A stretch of DNA of 64,000 bases from Roridomyces roridus (taxonomy: Eukaryota > Basidiomycota > Agaricomycetes > Agaricales > Mycenaceae), in assembly GCA_029378245.1 (NCBI GenBank), contig JARKIF010000017.1, positions 496,001 through 560,000 of the forward strand, written 5' to 3'. The number at the start of each line of letters is the position of its first letter. Positions within the stretch are counted from its first letter, which is position 1. The position numbers and the translations under genes were made by a program. Shown here piece after piece: positions 1 to 12,405 of this stretch. A model generated the notes under the pieces. It was not told the DNA's origin. It did no database searches and worked only from the letters and a program-made list of their open reading frames with translations.

Positions 1-878
1 GTACTCCTCTTTCCTTGCCTTGAAAACTCCCTGATTGCTTCAAACACAGCGGACTTGCCTGACCCTCCCATGCCTCCAAGATACATTCTGAGTGGAGCGG
101 GCTGTGGACTAGAGGCATGGTTTGCAACAATGCGAAAGGCACGCTCCTGCTCTGCATTCAATCGCAAAGTCGACCGGAAGCAAATCTGATCCATTAACTG
201 AAGGCTCAAGTCAACACTCAAGGCCGACCTAGGGTGCAGGTAGTCATATGGGACAACCTTCACCGTGTCTGTTGTTGTGGCCAAATTTCTGATCATACTG
301 TGATGCCGGCATATCAGCCATTTTGTTCGCTGTGAGCAATCTGAGTTGTGATTTCAGTATTTCTGACCAGGTTCGCCTAGTCTTATAGGGTGCATTGAAC
401 ATTTCAATACCCATTGTTGCTAAGCCATCTGTGGGATATTCAGCCATTTTGCACCTTGCAACATGTCCCGTATCTCATTCCTGGCTTTGTACAGGGCTGC
501 CGTTTTGGTTCCAATTGTAATGTCATTGTCATCATCCTTGTCGTCCCAAGATACACCAATTTCAGGATCATTGATGAAATCATCATCCTGCGCAAGGGTT
601 GAATGCCTGGTAAACTCACCCTGCTCTGCCAATTTCTTCCTCATTATGGCATAGTGATCATCCCGGGCATCATTGCACTCATATCGTATATTGAAGTTTC
701 GGATCAACTCCTGCTGGTGCTCCGAAAATGTATGCTCATGGAATGTTTGGTCCCAGGTGGAGCTCTGGTCCTTCAGCTCCCCCGGATTACGCCAAGGCTT
801 GAACAGAGTCATGATTGACATACAATAATATTCCCGATCCCCCTTGTCTGCGTGAGGGATCGCACCACCCATAAAATT
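1..878 (-). pseudogene. Helitron helicase part (PIF1-like), decayed, runs off window start
   Basis: This is the downstream part of the Helitron Rep/helicase gene whose upstream part lies at 2922-7199. Reading leftwards, the block with MGGAIPHADKGDREYYC followed by LFKPWR (about 878-750) is the stretch usually found between the Rep and helicase domains. Near the edge (about 50-90) the reverse strand gives YLGGMGGSGKS, a Walker A motif of the PIF1-like helicase. Between them the frame breaks: there is a stop at 420-422, the sense frame seems to move by one base at about 450, and it returns at about 265, where VVPYDYL resumes in the first frame. The helicase would drive rolling-circle transposition, but this copy cannot make a complete protein. 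The rest of the helicase lies outside the window. Confidence 0.85.
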
Positions 879-2914
879 CACCAGTGGTTGCTCCCATATT
901 GCAATACGGTCGACCATTACTGCATCCCACATTGCAATAAAGGCATACCTTGGCCGCACGGCCAAGATAGGCCTTTATTGCATTATGGGATTGCGATGCA
1001 TTATGTACCACCAGAAGCGAGACAGCTAGCGACATATCAACGGCCATCAGGGCCGCCGATGCCGCCTGGGCACCCGTTCTGGGCAGTTATGCCATCATAT
1101 GTTGAATTCGGGTAGAACCGCCTGCGCATTCAGAGCAGTCCGGTATTCAGCAGTAGGCTTGGGGGATCCCACTCGGATTTAGATCAACTCTCCCTCCAGT
1201 TCCACCTGCTGTTCATCTGCATCGGGCCCACCCCCAGCTCGCTCTCAGTCAGAAACAAGGGCATCGGTATCACGTCCGGTTGTGCCTGGGAGGCCTTCCT
1301 GGGAGGAAATCCCCGTCGATGTTGTGTGAGTATCGCATGGCACGTAGGCGGGTTTCGGTCACGTCGGCGACACACCTAGGAGGGAATTCTGCGGTATCTG
1401 TCGGATTCGGCGGTAGTATACCCGGATGCAAGTGTGCGGCACATTTCCTTCGACTCAACCCACGTGCGCATGTGAGAGCCACGTTGCCATCGCCTCTAGA
1501 GGCAGCAATGGCAGCTGTCAATGCTAATTACCGTGAGCAAATCATTATACCCGACAAACTGGGAGCGGCTGGGAGCATGGCACTCGGCATGAGACTCGGA
1601 GCTGCAGTCATAACTTTATAACTTGAGGCGGGGTTGCAGCCTGTTGCAGCCCAAGGCCGTTTCGGCAGCCAGCTGGTTCCGTCATTCAATGTCAATCAGA
1701 ATTGTGTTACGACCCGTTTGACAGCGCTTGAGTTGATCTTGCCGAATCATGCACCGATCTCTGAAAATTTGTAGGATTGCAGAAGCCAAGGAGCAGTTTG
1801 AACGGGCGGAATGTGCGCGATCAGCTTCTCTGGTATCTATAGACCCGATCCTGAATCAAATTTATGAGGGGCCAAGGCAATGCATCTTTGCTCAATTGCA
1901 ACGAAGAGTTGGTGCTCTTCTCCCCGTTATTTCATGTCTGTGGGTCATGTTGTAGTGGTCAGTGGATGAGATTTCACTCCTTTATGATCATACAATGGAA
2001 TAAAACACTCCTGCTGAGTTGATGTTGCTGTAGGACACTTCTTTTGTGTACAAAAGTAACATATTTCACCAAAACAGTAGCAGAGGAGTGCGCCACTCTT
2101 AAGTAAAACAGTTGCTGTAGTTGCTGTGCTTATGCTACTGCGCCAGAATTTTTACCACAGTGAACTGCGGGCCCTTGGACACTGTCAATACCCCCCTGAG
2201 GTTCTCTGAGTTCCACCAGCCCTGTGGGATGCCCGGAGCTGATTTTTGATTGCAAGGTGAATGTGAATGGATGTATAGTTACTGGAGCTATCCAAGTCGG
2301 TCAGAGGAGTTTAAGGGCTCCATTGGAGGTACCATCACCTCATTCAATGGCTCCCATTTGAGTATTGGCCCGTGATGTCCAATACAGCGCAAGTAAGTAC
2401 ATCAAGCACATATGGATCTACTCGAGTAGACAGACATGCATGATACCTGGTTACACACATCAAACAAGCTTGAAAGGACCGCCCTGGGATGGCATGCATT
2501 CCCCATGCTCATGCACTCACCCGGAGGGTACCATGAAGGAATAGGGCGGCATCATTGAACCTTGATGGAAAACATGAAACAGGCCACGGAACGGCGCTGA
2601 GAGTCCCAATCTCACAGGGGGGTCAAGGATATACAAGTACCAGTTGTTTGAGTAACAACTATCTGTAGGTGAGGACAGCAGGAGGCGGAGAATCATTTGG
2701 ACTGATTTGATACCAAATCAATCAACAACCCAACCCGAGCCGCGAGACGGCGGTCAAGCTGCCATCGGCGATTCGCTTATTCTCGCCACCCGAGGAGGCT
2801 GTGTCCCATAATGCATTAAAGTCAATCCCAGCCGCCCACTGAGGGTATGCCTTTAATGCAATGTGGGATGCAATACTGGTTGCCCACATTGCATTAATGC
2901 TACAGCTACACCTC
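879..2914. mobile_element. 2,036-bp non-autonomous DNA transposon inserted in the Helitron gene
   Basis: The element is flanked by a 7-bp direct repeat TAAAATT (872-878 and 2915-2921). Removing the element and one repeat joins the Helitron codons for VIPNF and MGG in frame, which identifies the insertion. Near the ends is an inverted repeat of about 31 bp (919-949 and 2844-2875) with two mismatches, containing TGCATCCCACATTGCA. Related shorter copies lie at 972-1006, 2807-2823 and 2881-2899 in both orientations, as expected of subterminal transposase-binding sites. The outermost bases do not form a clean terminal inverted repeat. Internal open frames (for example 1280-1621) resemble no transposase I recognise. 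The superfamily is not assigned, because 7-bp duplications fit none of the common fungal classes well. Confidence 0.75.
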
Positions 2915-2921
2915 TAAAATT

Positions 2922-5900
2922 TGGTATCACTGTCCCTAATTTCCGGAAGTCACAATGAACCGAATGTGTCTTGTATGCTGCTGTGTGCTCAGGCAAAAAA
3001 GCTCTTCGAGTGTTGGAGCCTTTAGATTTACACATCTCCTTTGCCACAATGACTTCATCCTCATCATTGGAGCTCCAGTCACTATAATCTGAGTCATTTT
3101 TATTGTCATTCAGTTCGTCTCCTGAGTCTTGTTCACCATCGAAATCACTGTCTGTATATTCTTGCTCCGAATGATCAGAATTTTCAAAATTTGCCAGGAG
3201 TTGCTCATAACTCTCGATTTCTTCTTCAAACTCCTGGCGTTCCTTTTTTGTACGGACTTTTTTCTCTGAACACTGAACCCATTCATAGAGATTGACATAC
3301 TCACACACAGAGGGCCAGAAGCGATAATCATCCACTACTGAGCTTGCAATGTATTTGCCATTCTGATGGTGAATGGTCATATAATCCTCTGCAGGCAGCA
3401 TCTCATCATCCCCTTGATCTATCTGGTATGTATTAGAATTCCACTCATTCTTCACAAAGGTAACAAATGAGCGCCATGGGAAATTTATGTACCTGTGGCT
3501 GCAGTAATGGTCGGGGTTTCCGAGAATATACAAGGAGGCCATCGGGCTGCCAATTTCCATTTTGGTGGACATTGAATTTATCATCTGCCTCATCAAAGTC
3601 CTTGCTGTTTCGACATTAGGCCTGTCATCAGCACCTGCCTCCGAGTTCCGTTCAAAAACATCAAACACAGATGCAAAGGCCTGGTAAGTTTTCAGGCCCA
3701 ATTTCGAAATGTAATCAGAGACATATGAAACCACTGCCTTAACAGCTGTGCCGGACAGTAAGCTAGTAGCATCTGTGTTGGAGCGAGAAAAATAAGTCAA
3801 GGCCGGAGAAAAAGTGTTCAGCTGTGGTTCCCGCTTTTTGATATGCAGGTGGCCATCTGGGTCAACATGTGTTTTCTCAACAACCTCACGAGGGAAACGG
3901 GCCTTGCATATGCCTGTTTTGGACAGACAACCGCGGCGCTCATGGTATGGCTGTTTTCTTGAGTTCTTGCTTTTAGACCTCCAGTTCCTTTTGGACTTTT
4001 CATCCTCTTTGTCAACAATTGATTCACGACATGTGTGCACGTTCGATCTCAACAGTATCTCATCAACTTCTGACTCATACATCTCAGACCACAAATGAAG
4101 CCGCTGGCACTTCTTACAATCTTCACTGTCCACAGCGGGATGCTCATCGCACCAGGGAGGAGGGACAGAAGGCAGAGTCAGTGTTGGATTTTCTAGGTTA
4201 GGGTCTTCGTTATCTTCTCCGACATTGCTATTCGGACGTGCTTGCACACGCTTCTGTACATCAGCAAGAGTACCGTGGATAAAATCACCCTGATGTGCAG
4301 ATTCCAAGTAGTCTATGAGTCTCTGCCTGAAGATGGAGTCATCACTCATTAGTCTGTCCCGAATTTCTTGAGGTGTAGCAGCATTCTTAATCCACAATAG
4401 ACTGTGAAGATGTAATGTTAATCTGCCCTGCTATTCCACAGTTCCATAAAATCCGGCAGTGTGCCCGTAAAGCCCAGGTTCTTCAGACTGCCAACAGAGA
4501 ATTTCCTTGATGAAGACTTCAACCATGAAATGAAAAAAACGTGCAGCAGCGACAGGATTCTTTGACATGAGCAAGTTGCATTCTTTGGAAGTTGGAATTT
4601 CCGGGCGATACACTGTGTCCTCCTGTGCATAGTATAAAGCAATTGGGTGCTTATTATCAGCCCATGACATTGTCAAAAACCAAGTGGGCGCACCAAGAAA
4701 AGCAGTGGTAGACCAGATCTCATTTCTTTGATGCTTTTTAGAAGTTACGGACCCCATCACATGTGCACCAACTCCATCCAAGTCATGGAGAAACTCAAAA
4801 CACTCCTTCTCGACATCACTAGCTGGCTTGACATGCTCACCAGCTACCATGCGGTCTACAATTTGGGCCACCACCTCCCGGTTTCTGGATAAGACTTCAA
4901 GCCGGCGAGCAGCGTTGGGAAACTTCGAGCGTTGAACAAAGATTCTACTGCCATTACTAGACCCTTTGAGCTGTTCCTGGTTGAAAGCCACCATTGGAAA
5001 ATAAACCTCCTTTTGAAAGTGTTTATCATGATACAACAGAAGATTCTTCTTGCGTGTCAAGTCTGATACTATGTTCCTATGAGCAGAATGACCAATTCCG
5101 CCTTTCCCATACGGAAATAACCACGGAAACATGCCAGGATAGGCCTCAACATTATGATACATTGACTCAGGAGTGTCACTTCTACCAATAGCAAGCATGC
5201 TGCCCCTGTTGGCCAAGTGTTGCAAGGCAACAGCTTTGATTGTCTCCATGGATGCTGTTGAATATTCATGCCCAGTCAAACCATGCACTGCAAATGTGCA
5301 TTCGCCCTCCGTTGTTCCATACTCCTCATTTGGATCAAACACGCTGCGAGCTTCAATAGGTATTGAATCCTCGGGAACGCCGTCAGTTCGTTTGTAGTCC
5401 ACAATGACAGGAATATCACGGTGTGAATATGACAGGAGGTTTTCCTGGGAAATCTCCAGATCTGTGTATCCCTCATGGTTAAGTTTCAGCCATTCAAGAG
5501 CCTCAGCAACCTTGTTGTGCCTGACAAGCATTGGTGTTCAATCAAAATCTTCTTGGGTTGGGGCTGCAGACCCGGTGAAAATGAAAGCCAAAACCTGGTT
5601 CATTTCATCTCGAGAGGGAGGCAGTTTCAAATAAACTTTCAATGCAGGTTGTGCGAACATGATTGCATTTGCATGCATGCGAACCCTTCCTGAATTGACC
5701 CTAATGACACAACGGTTGTGTCTAACACGCACGATCATGACCTGTTCTGCATAGGTCAATCCTTTGAGTTGTTCTGGGACTACACCAATCCAACCGTAAT
5801 TTGCCAATGCTTCATGTGGGATTGTACCCTTTGAGACAGAAACTTCACATTTAACACAGATATCTGTGCATCCTTCAGCCAAGACAGGGTCAGGTAACTC

Positions 5901-7199
5901 CTCAATCGGATCCGACGAGCAGAATCGCTCCTTGCGTGTTACATCGGAATTCTTGAGATGATCCAAAGACCTGTGATAATGTGCAAGTGGTGTCAATTCA
6001 TCTAGCCGTGTCAACTGCCCACAAATGGCACAACGTGACTCAACAAATTGCGGAGGTTGAACCGCTTGCGATGAACCCGTCACGATTCGGTGCAAAGTCT
6101 GCGCAGAATTGGGATGAGGCGGGAATTCAGCACCCTCCAGATGATTCCTCTGAGATTTACGGTGGAAGCGCAATTGTGATGCCACGGCAGCAGTTTGTCT
6201 CGCTTTGAAGCCATTCAATGCAATCGATGTGAATTGGTCCCCCACCGTGCCTTTACGTTTTGCGTAGGCTTGTGCATTCGACGTGTGTTGATCTCTTTTC
6301 TTGCGCACTGTAGGTTGGTGTGGCTGGACAGGGGTCATTATAGTCAAGATATCCGGGCAGTTCTTACAGCTGTGCTTGTGCTTCATCATCAATTCACAAG
6401 CCTCAGCAACTTTCAACCTGGATGGGATCCAAACATTGTGCAATTGAGATAGCAAAGATAGCTCTGAACGTGTTAAATGGTCAATGGCATCGTGAAGGTC
6501 CATTCGGACTGCGATACACCCCGTGTTCCTTGCCAAACCAGGTTGAATATCTTTAGCCAGAGATCGATATTCGAACAAAAATGTGCAACGGTCTAGAGGG
6601 CCGAGCTTGTTATCATTCACGATGCTCCCAATAGCCGAAGCACCAAATTCAAAGCGATGACCACCACCGATCAACAATTGGGTATCTGAGGAGTCAAAGC
6701 AAACTTTTTGTGTTGATGAATATGGAACACGAAAACCATACGCACATGGAACCAGGAGGCATAAGAGCAGAATGGCAAGTAATGAACAACCAACGTGCGC
6801 GGTGGTAGGGATAGACGGACGTTTTACTAGAGGTGTTCCATCCATCAGTGGTGTCGAATCTGAACCACATTTCAACCGATATATATCACAAAATTGTAGC
6901 GATGGCATGCCACATCCGGGGCGGCTCGATTCATTTATCATGCCCAGCGTGGGCGGTATAACATAGGCTTCACTCAATTGAGTGCATGAGTAACTGGTTG
7001 TACCGCTCCCGGTAGCCCAGCTTTCGCAAGGGCACAAAGCAATCGGTCCCGAACGGACGTCTGAGATGGGTAGTTTACTACAGATCCCGGTACCCCAGCT
7101 ACAGGGGCACACAACAGTCGAGATCTCGACTGGCAAAGAGTAAGCTTTACAATTTGACACCAGAGGGACGGGTACGCGCCATAGTTCCGGTACAGACAA
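2922..7199 (-). pseudogene. Helitron Rep-helicase gene, Rep part, two in-frame stops
   Basis: One continuous reading frame covers 7199-2922 apart from two stops. The N-terminal part (7199-5541) has cysteine pairs (CKNCPDIL, CAICGQL) and the region usually annotated DUF6570 (MIVRVRHNRCVIRVN). The stop at 5538-5540 is TGA where relatives have Arg in the motif TPMLVRHNK, consistent with CGA to TGA. The Helitron-like domain follows (MFPWLFPYGKGG, LTMSWADNKHPIALYY). The second stop, TAG at 4431-4433, lies immediately before QGRLTLHLHSLLW, the two-histidine motif of the rolling-circle replicase; CAG to TAG is likely. The C-terminal part runs to VIPNF, where the 879-2914 element interrupts it. Both stops fit C-to-T transitions, so the copy was coding until recently. 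The start at 7199 is only the first Met of the frame. Confidence 0.9.
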
Positions 7200-7374
7200 G
7201 TATCATCTATGCCCCCGCTGACAAAGGCACCAGGAGCGGTCACGGCAACAGCTCCGCTCGTAAATGACACCAGAGGGACGGGTACGCGCCATAGTTCCGG
7301 TACAGACAAGTATCATCTATGCCCCCGCTGACAAAGGCACCAGGAGCGGTCACGGCAACAGCTCCGCTCGTAAA
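7155..7374. repeat. Tandem duplication, 2 x 110 bp
   Basis: Two apparently identical 110-bp copies abut (7155-7264 and 7265-7374). The period is not a multiple of three, so reading through it on the minus strand shifts frame between an upstream open frame (7713-7240, with a hydrophobic segment and no recognised domain) and the Helitron frame that starts at 7199. The duplication may have separated the Helitron protein from its original N terminus. Confidence 0.85.
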
Positions 7375-7752
7375 TCCGGCCAGCAAGGAATCGGGGGCAC
7401 AGGAGACAGATGTCCCATTGGCTGAAGCCGAACAAACAAGCCTGCGGGAGTGGTTGGGGGTCACGGAGGCAAGCGTCAGAGTGTCTCGTGCCGCATTGGA
7501 TGCATGATGGTCCAGAGAGTAGAATATCCGCGCGGGAGGTGACAACACGGATTGCTGAGTTGAACCCCAGTCAGAGAAAAAGTTGGCCAAGAGTACGAGC
7601 CAGCAGATCAAGTGCAGAATTGCGAGCATTGTCAAGGGAGATGGGAGCGAGGAGCAAGCGGTGATTTGAATCTCGGAGTATCCGGACAAGTATCGCGCAT
7701 GGCCAGCGCTCAAGTTGCCGGCCGGTGTTTCTACCAGTGATTTTTACACTCA

Positions 7753-9320
7753 CATCAGGAAAAACCGGATCTGCCAATTTGATTTTGATTGTTGACATTT
7801 TGTAACAATCATACAACCTCGGTAATCTCTGACAATCCTTGACACTTCCTGACAATTTGCGGCCAAACCAATTCTCCAACTTTCTCCAAGCAGCTTCAAG
7901 TGCTGTGTGTACCACTCATTCATTCAAAGACTGGCACTGCAACACTTGTCCACTCATACAGGCTCTCATATCACTGAGCTCTGGGGCAAAACTTGTGGGG
8001 ATTTGAGAGAATTGTGCCGATAGTTAACTTGCTATGGTGCATGCACAAGGCGGCAGTAAAGAGGGAAACAAGACCGTGGACACAGGCAGCGGCGCGGGCC
8101 CCGGGGGACTTGAGAAGATTTGAAGTCATTGCCGAGACGTGGGAAGTCTCGGACAGAAATCACCGCCGAAGATAGCCGAGGATCAATCACGACATGCCAT
8201 CCAAACAAGTTGTCACTTTTTTCACTTCTCTCTTCTTAACCACCACCATCCCTCCCTTGTTCCCTCTGTGTCTGGCGCTTCCTTCTTTGGCCCACGTCCT
8301 GTGTCGGTCACGTCGAGCTGCAGTCCCTCCAGGTGAGAAGTAGCTATTCTCTGATTCTCGAGTCCTCATCCCCGCTGTAGATATCATGCCTCTTCGGATG
8401 TCTTCCGTCTCGATGCGACTTGCCTCAAATCAGGCATGGTTGCCCCTGCATTCCCGAGACTGCACGTCTACCGTATACCAACAGGTAGTGGGTGCAAGGT
8501 GTGTTTCTCGTTCCATGGGCATTCTGAGCTGGCACCCAGATCGTGCGACGTGTCAATGGGCGGACCTCGCGTGCGGCCGCATCACCGCAGGTGAATCATG
8601 TACGTTACCGTTGTCATGGTGTTCCTGCTCGCTAACTTGTTACGTTTCCTCAGCGCATCGCCGTTCTTGCGCTCCTGCTCACCGTCTTTGCTCAAATCCA
8701 TGCGCTGTTGCAAGGTGTGTATGTATTTCAAGTCCCCCATGTGCTGCCATTCATTTAGTCTGCTTGCTAGTGCTGTGCCGCACAGCAGTGTACACCCACG
8801 GGTTGTTCCTTTCGTTCTCAATCACAGATTCACGTGGTGCAATGTACGTTATTTGACTCTTCTCATGATCACTTGCCGTTGACGCCGTTCTGTTCAGCTC
8901 TTTTGTACCGCCGTTCTCTCACTCCCTTTGTCCTCATCATGGCTCAGTAGTATGTCCCACCCTATGCCGTTCGTCGCCGATCACTGAATTTTCTCCTGTT
9001 GCAGTGCTGTGTCGTGTTCCCTGGTTGCATGTGGCCGGAGAGCTGTGTTGTAGGCTAGATTATTACTTAGTATCGTATTCTTGTTGTATGTAGAGCGAAT
9101 TGAATTCATCATTGTTTTTAATTGTTTTTAATCAACAGCCTGAGAACCAACGGTGAAACAGTGCCATAATTCTCGGCAATCCCTGACAATTGGTGATAAT
9201 TTGCCGTGGAATGTTGACAACGGATCGGGACCTGGACATTCTGACAATTTGTCAATTGGCAGAGATTGCTGCCAATTGGCAACAATCTGTGTCAATTGGC
9301 GAATCCGGATTTTCCTGATG
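7753..9320 (+). mobile_element. 1,568-bp TIR element, copy 1
   Basis: The ends are inverted: left CATCAGGAAAAACCGGAT, right (reverse strand) CATCAGGAAAATCCGGAT, continuing into GCCAATT on both sides. Subterminal DNA is full of short TTGTCA and CAATTG motifs in both orientations. A second copy of the same length lies inverted at 14446-16013, and every stretch compared by eye matched. The candidate target duplication is only CA (left 7751-7752, right 9321-9322), so it is weak evidence. A 156-codon open frame (8386-8856) is identical in both copies but looks like no protein family. I read the element as non-autonomous and recently active. Confidence 0.8.
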
Positions 9321-10545
9321 CAGTACGCCTACGCCGGCGGATTCACCCAACTTTGCAATCGGACGGGAGCACTGCAAGGCCGGCAATTGAAAACCAGTGT
9401 ATTCAAAAGAGGTCAGTACAGATACGTTGTAGATACAGTCTGATTAGTGTCTCAACCGGCACACCCAATACTTGACTCCCAAACTGTCTCGGTAAGATAC
9501 AAAGCAATTACAAGGAGGAGGGAGACTTGAATGGAAGATGAGATACACACCGTGCATCGTGCCCCTCGCCGTCTTGTGCATTGACAGGGTGCTCGGGCGG
9601 CGGACACGCATTTTTGCATATTTAATAACAGCCGTTCCTTTGAGCAAAACAGGAAATACAGTGATTGAGTATTTGTTGAAATCAAGTATCCGCGAGGTGG
9701 ATGTGTAGCCCAAGGACTTGCGACAAAGTTCCCGGGGAACGGCGAGGGGTTTGGGCAAGCAGAGAAGACAGGGAGAGCGGCCGTAATTGGTACTGGATGA
9801 GACGAGGCCCTAGGGAGACGCGCCGTGACAGGGACACTATTCACATAAGACTTGTTACAACATGCGTGGCATATTGGAGACGGCGAGAAGTGCCCGAGAA
9901 GCGAGAGCCGGAGTAGATGAGCTTCCGGTGATGCCCGCGTGGGGAGAACGCAGATTATCGTCGAGAGCCTGTAGGGAGTCTCCGTGGATGCGAGAAGGCC
10001 AGGAACAGTGTCGTTGGGACGAAGACGAGCCACCAGCGGCTGATGGTGTAGAAGTGATGCGGAAAGGGAGATGCATCTGCCAGTGCCAGCTTAGCTTACA
10101 TATCGTAGAAGTCAGCTAGCGTCGAAGACAAGGAAATAGTGGCGCACCGTACGTCTCCGCGTTTGCACCGCATTACCAGCCCCAGCGCATCTATCCAGGG
10201 AGCCCGGCAAGAGCGTACGTAGCGTGAATCCCTACGCGCATCTGAGTTTTGTGTGCTCGTCGAATCCGGTCGTATATGGCAGTGTTGGAAACGGGGCCCG
10301 TTGCGTGTTCAACATCTTGATATTGATTCTTGACGATTTATACTTAGACTCTTACGGCCTCCACATTTCCGTACTTTCCCGCGTTATAGACTTAGATGCG
10401 ACCTTCTTTCAAGATTCTTACTATTTTCTAGTTTACTTAAATACGGGCTCACTTGTTGTACTTCGGTAGCTTGATTCGTGAACCCGATCATTGTTCCGTT
10501 CTCAACAGGCAGTTGGCCGACAGAGAAACCGCAGTACATCTTGGG
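9321..10545. other. Intergenic, no gene recognised
   Basis: Several open frames exist on both strands (for example 10033-9452, minus) but none has a plausible domain, splice structure or paralogue here. Bases 10,220-10,480 are more AT-rich than the surroundings. Confidence 0.5.
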
Positions 10546-10553
10546 GATGGAAG

Positions 10554-10830
10554 CAGAGCCTCGATTGATTAAGTCATGACTACTAATCACTACGTTCCCA
10601 CGACTATCAACTATAGTCAACTACTCGCCGTTCTCGGCAACCATTATTTGGATGGGCCCAAGCCGTGAGCCGGGTACATTAGGTGTGATTTAATGATGTT
10701 CTAGACCAGGACTGGGCTCGATGCGGCATTGTTCGCCGTGATTGAGCTACTAGTCGACTAAGTAATCTAGTCAAATCCGGATCAGTTAGTGATCAGTAGT
10801 GACACTATATGATAGTCAATCGAGGCTCTG
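10554..10830. mobile_element. hAT-like MITE, 277 bp, perfect 8-bp target duplication
   Basis: The terminal inverted repeat begins CAGAGCCTCGATTGA on both ends and continues with imperfect similarity to ATCACTA. It is flanked by the exact 8-bp direct repeat GATGGAAG (10546-10553 and 10831-10838). An 8-bp duplication and CAG-type ends are the hallmark of the hAT superfamily. There is no coding capacity. Confidence 0.85.
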
Positions 10831-11122
10831 GATGGAAGAGAGGAGCGGAGGGGCTAGTGGCCGTACACCCGGCGAAACTCCGTGATAAAGATCACATTGT
10901 GCACGGACCATGCAAATCGGGAGCAACTCGAACCAGGCACTGCGAGTATACGACTCCCAGTGGTCAGTTGGACTTTATCTACTACTGTCTTCGAAGAACA
11001 GGCCTCGTTGTTGAATGAAACATTGTGCTGAGTTTGAAAAATACAGACAACAAACAACGACAAGTTCAATGATATCATGGTATTGAATTGATCGAAAATT
11101 GGCGGTACGTTTGATGCCAAGA

Positions 11123-11150
11123 ACGAGTCCTAAAAGGGTTTAGGACTCGT
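11123..11150. repeat. Perfect hairpin, 12-bp arms
   Basis: ACGAGTCCTAAA and its exact complement are separated by AGGG. The hairpin lies 36 bp outside the TA-flanked element that starts at 11187. It has no T-run, so a terminator role is not supported. It may be a remnant of another short inverted-repeat element. Confidence 0.6.
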
Positions 11151-11186
11151 AATCCGATACGTGTGCGGCGAAGACGACACTATCTA

Positions 11187-12405
11187 CACCGCCAGAGTGT
11201 GGCCAGCTGACCAGCAGGTGGGCGTGATATGTGTGCCACATGTCGCTGACGAATGGCATCCGGCTGGTGGCAAGATGGATGCCAGGTCTCATCTTCAATG
11301 GGTCCATGCTGTATCCAGCTTTCATGGCCGCCAGCTGGTCCGAGTAGCTGACTACCAGCTGCCAGTTCAGTCGCTCATCCCGTCGTACACCAGTCAAAAC
11401 ATGCTCATCGCACTCAAAAAATATATCAGAGAAACTCAATTCATTACACAGAAATACATGACACGTAGTAAATGCGGGGCAATATATGATACGAACGGGA
11501 AGAAGTTTTGGAGGAGTTGGTGGGTTGAATGAAAGCTTGAGATAATGGTGTTGATTGTACCTTGAAGACCAGTAGGGGACACGAGACACGAGAGTTGATG
11601 AAGCGTCAACACGGTCGCACGGGAACGAAGGAAAGGACGGATAGATGGGACAAGGTGCGTGCAGGTGGGGCATTCGGGGGGCAGATCATTTTGAGGCTTT
11701 GAACGGGGAAAATCAATTGAGGAACTTGAGAAGAGGCCAACGGCGACAGGGGAGCAGAGTTGGCCAGTTACGCTTTGCGGCCCGTCGGCTTGCGTTTGCG
11801 TCTTGAGACTTGGCTCAATTGAGGATCACGGTTTGAGGGGAACGAAGACATTTGAAGGGCTTGGGCTTGATATGACCCCCGCGAGGACTTGCGATTGCTG
11901 GAGGACGGGAGAGAGAAGGGAGGATGTGGGGGAAGGGAAGAAGGAACGGAGGAAATGACTCCGAAAATCACGCCATTTATTACGGCTGCCATGGAGCGCC
12001 GAATCAGCGCCGGGTGGAGTCAACGTGATTGTTGACTTACGGCAACGCGGTTTGAGATCTCCGTGCGTCGGCAACGGACTTAGCAACTTTTCTCAAGTCG
12101 TCGGTGACCTCGTCTCCCTCAGAGATATGTTACTGTGGCTGAAGAGATTCACAGTAAACAAAGACTATCCACAGAAATGTCATTCTGCTGCCCTGGACTC
12201 AACGGACTCACAATATTGAATCAAGACTTCCAGCTGGACACACCCATGCCAGTCGGCATGGATAGCCAGCCGGCTATCAGCTGGGATTCTTGGCTGGACC
12301 ACTCAGCTGGAGCCCAGCCGGTCTCCGGCTGAACCCAGGATACGGCTCATCTGGTGTGCACATGGGCGCGCCGGCTGGCTTCGGCCTGACGGCACTTTGG
12401 CGGTG
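11187..12405. mobile_element. TA-flanked element with CAGCTGG-rich palindromic ends, 1,219 bp
   Basis: The left end CACCGCCAGAGTG and the reverse of the right end CACCGCCAAAGTG are flanked by TA (11185-11186 and 12406-12407), as in Tc1/mariner-type insertions. Inside each end (11200-11360 and 12225-12395) lie many copies of CAGCTGG, CAGCCGG and similar palindromes. The middle (11,360-12,225) has no recognised gene. It resembles in design the two CGGGTA elements at 42.6 and 48.1 kb, but the sequence differs. Confidence 0.6.

Noticed and set aside
8386..8856. 156-codon open frame conserved in both 1,568-bp elements
   Set aside because: Its conservation follows from the identity of the two copies; composition and lack of any motif argue against a transposase.
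9452..10033. 193-codon minus-strand frame
   Set aside because: Low-complexity Ser/Pro/Arg composition, no splice-supported partner and no family resemblance.
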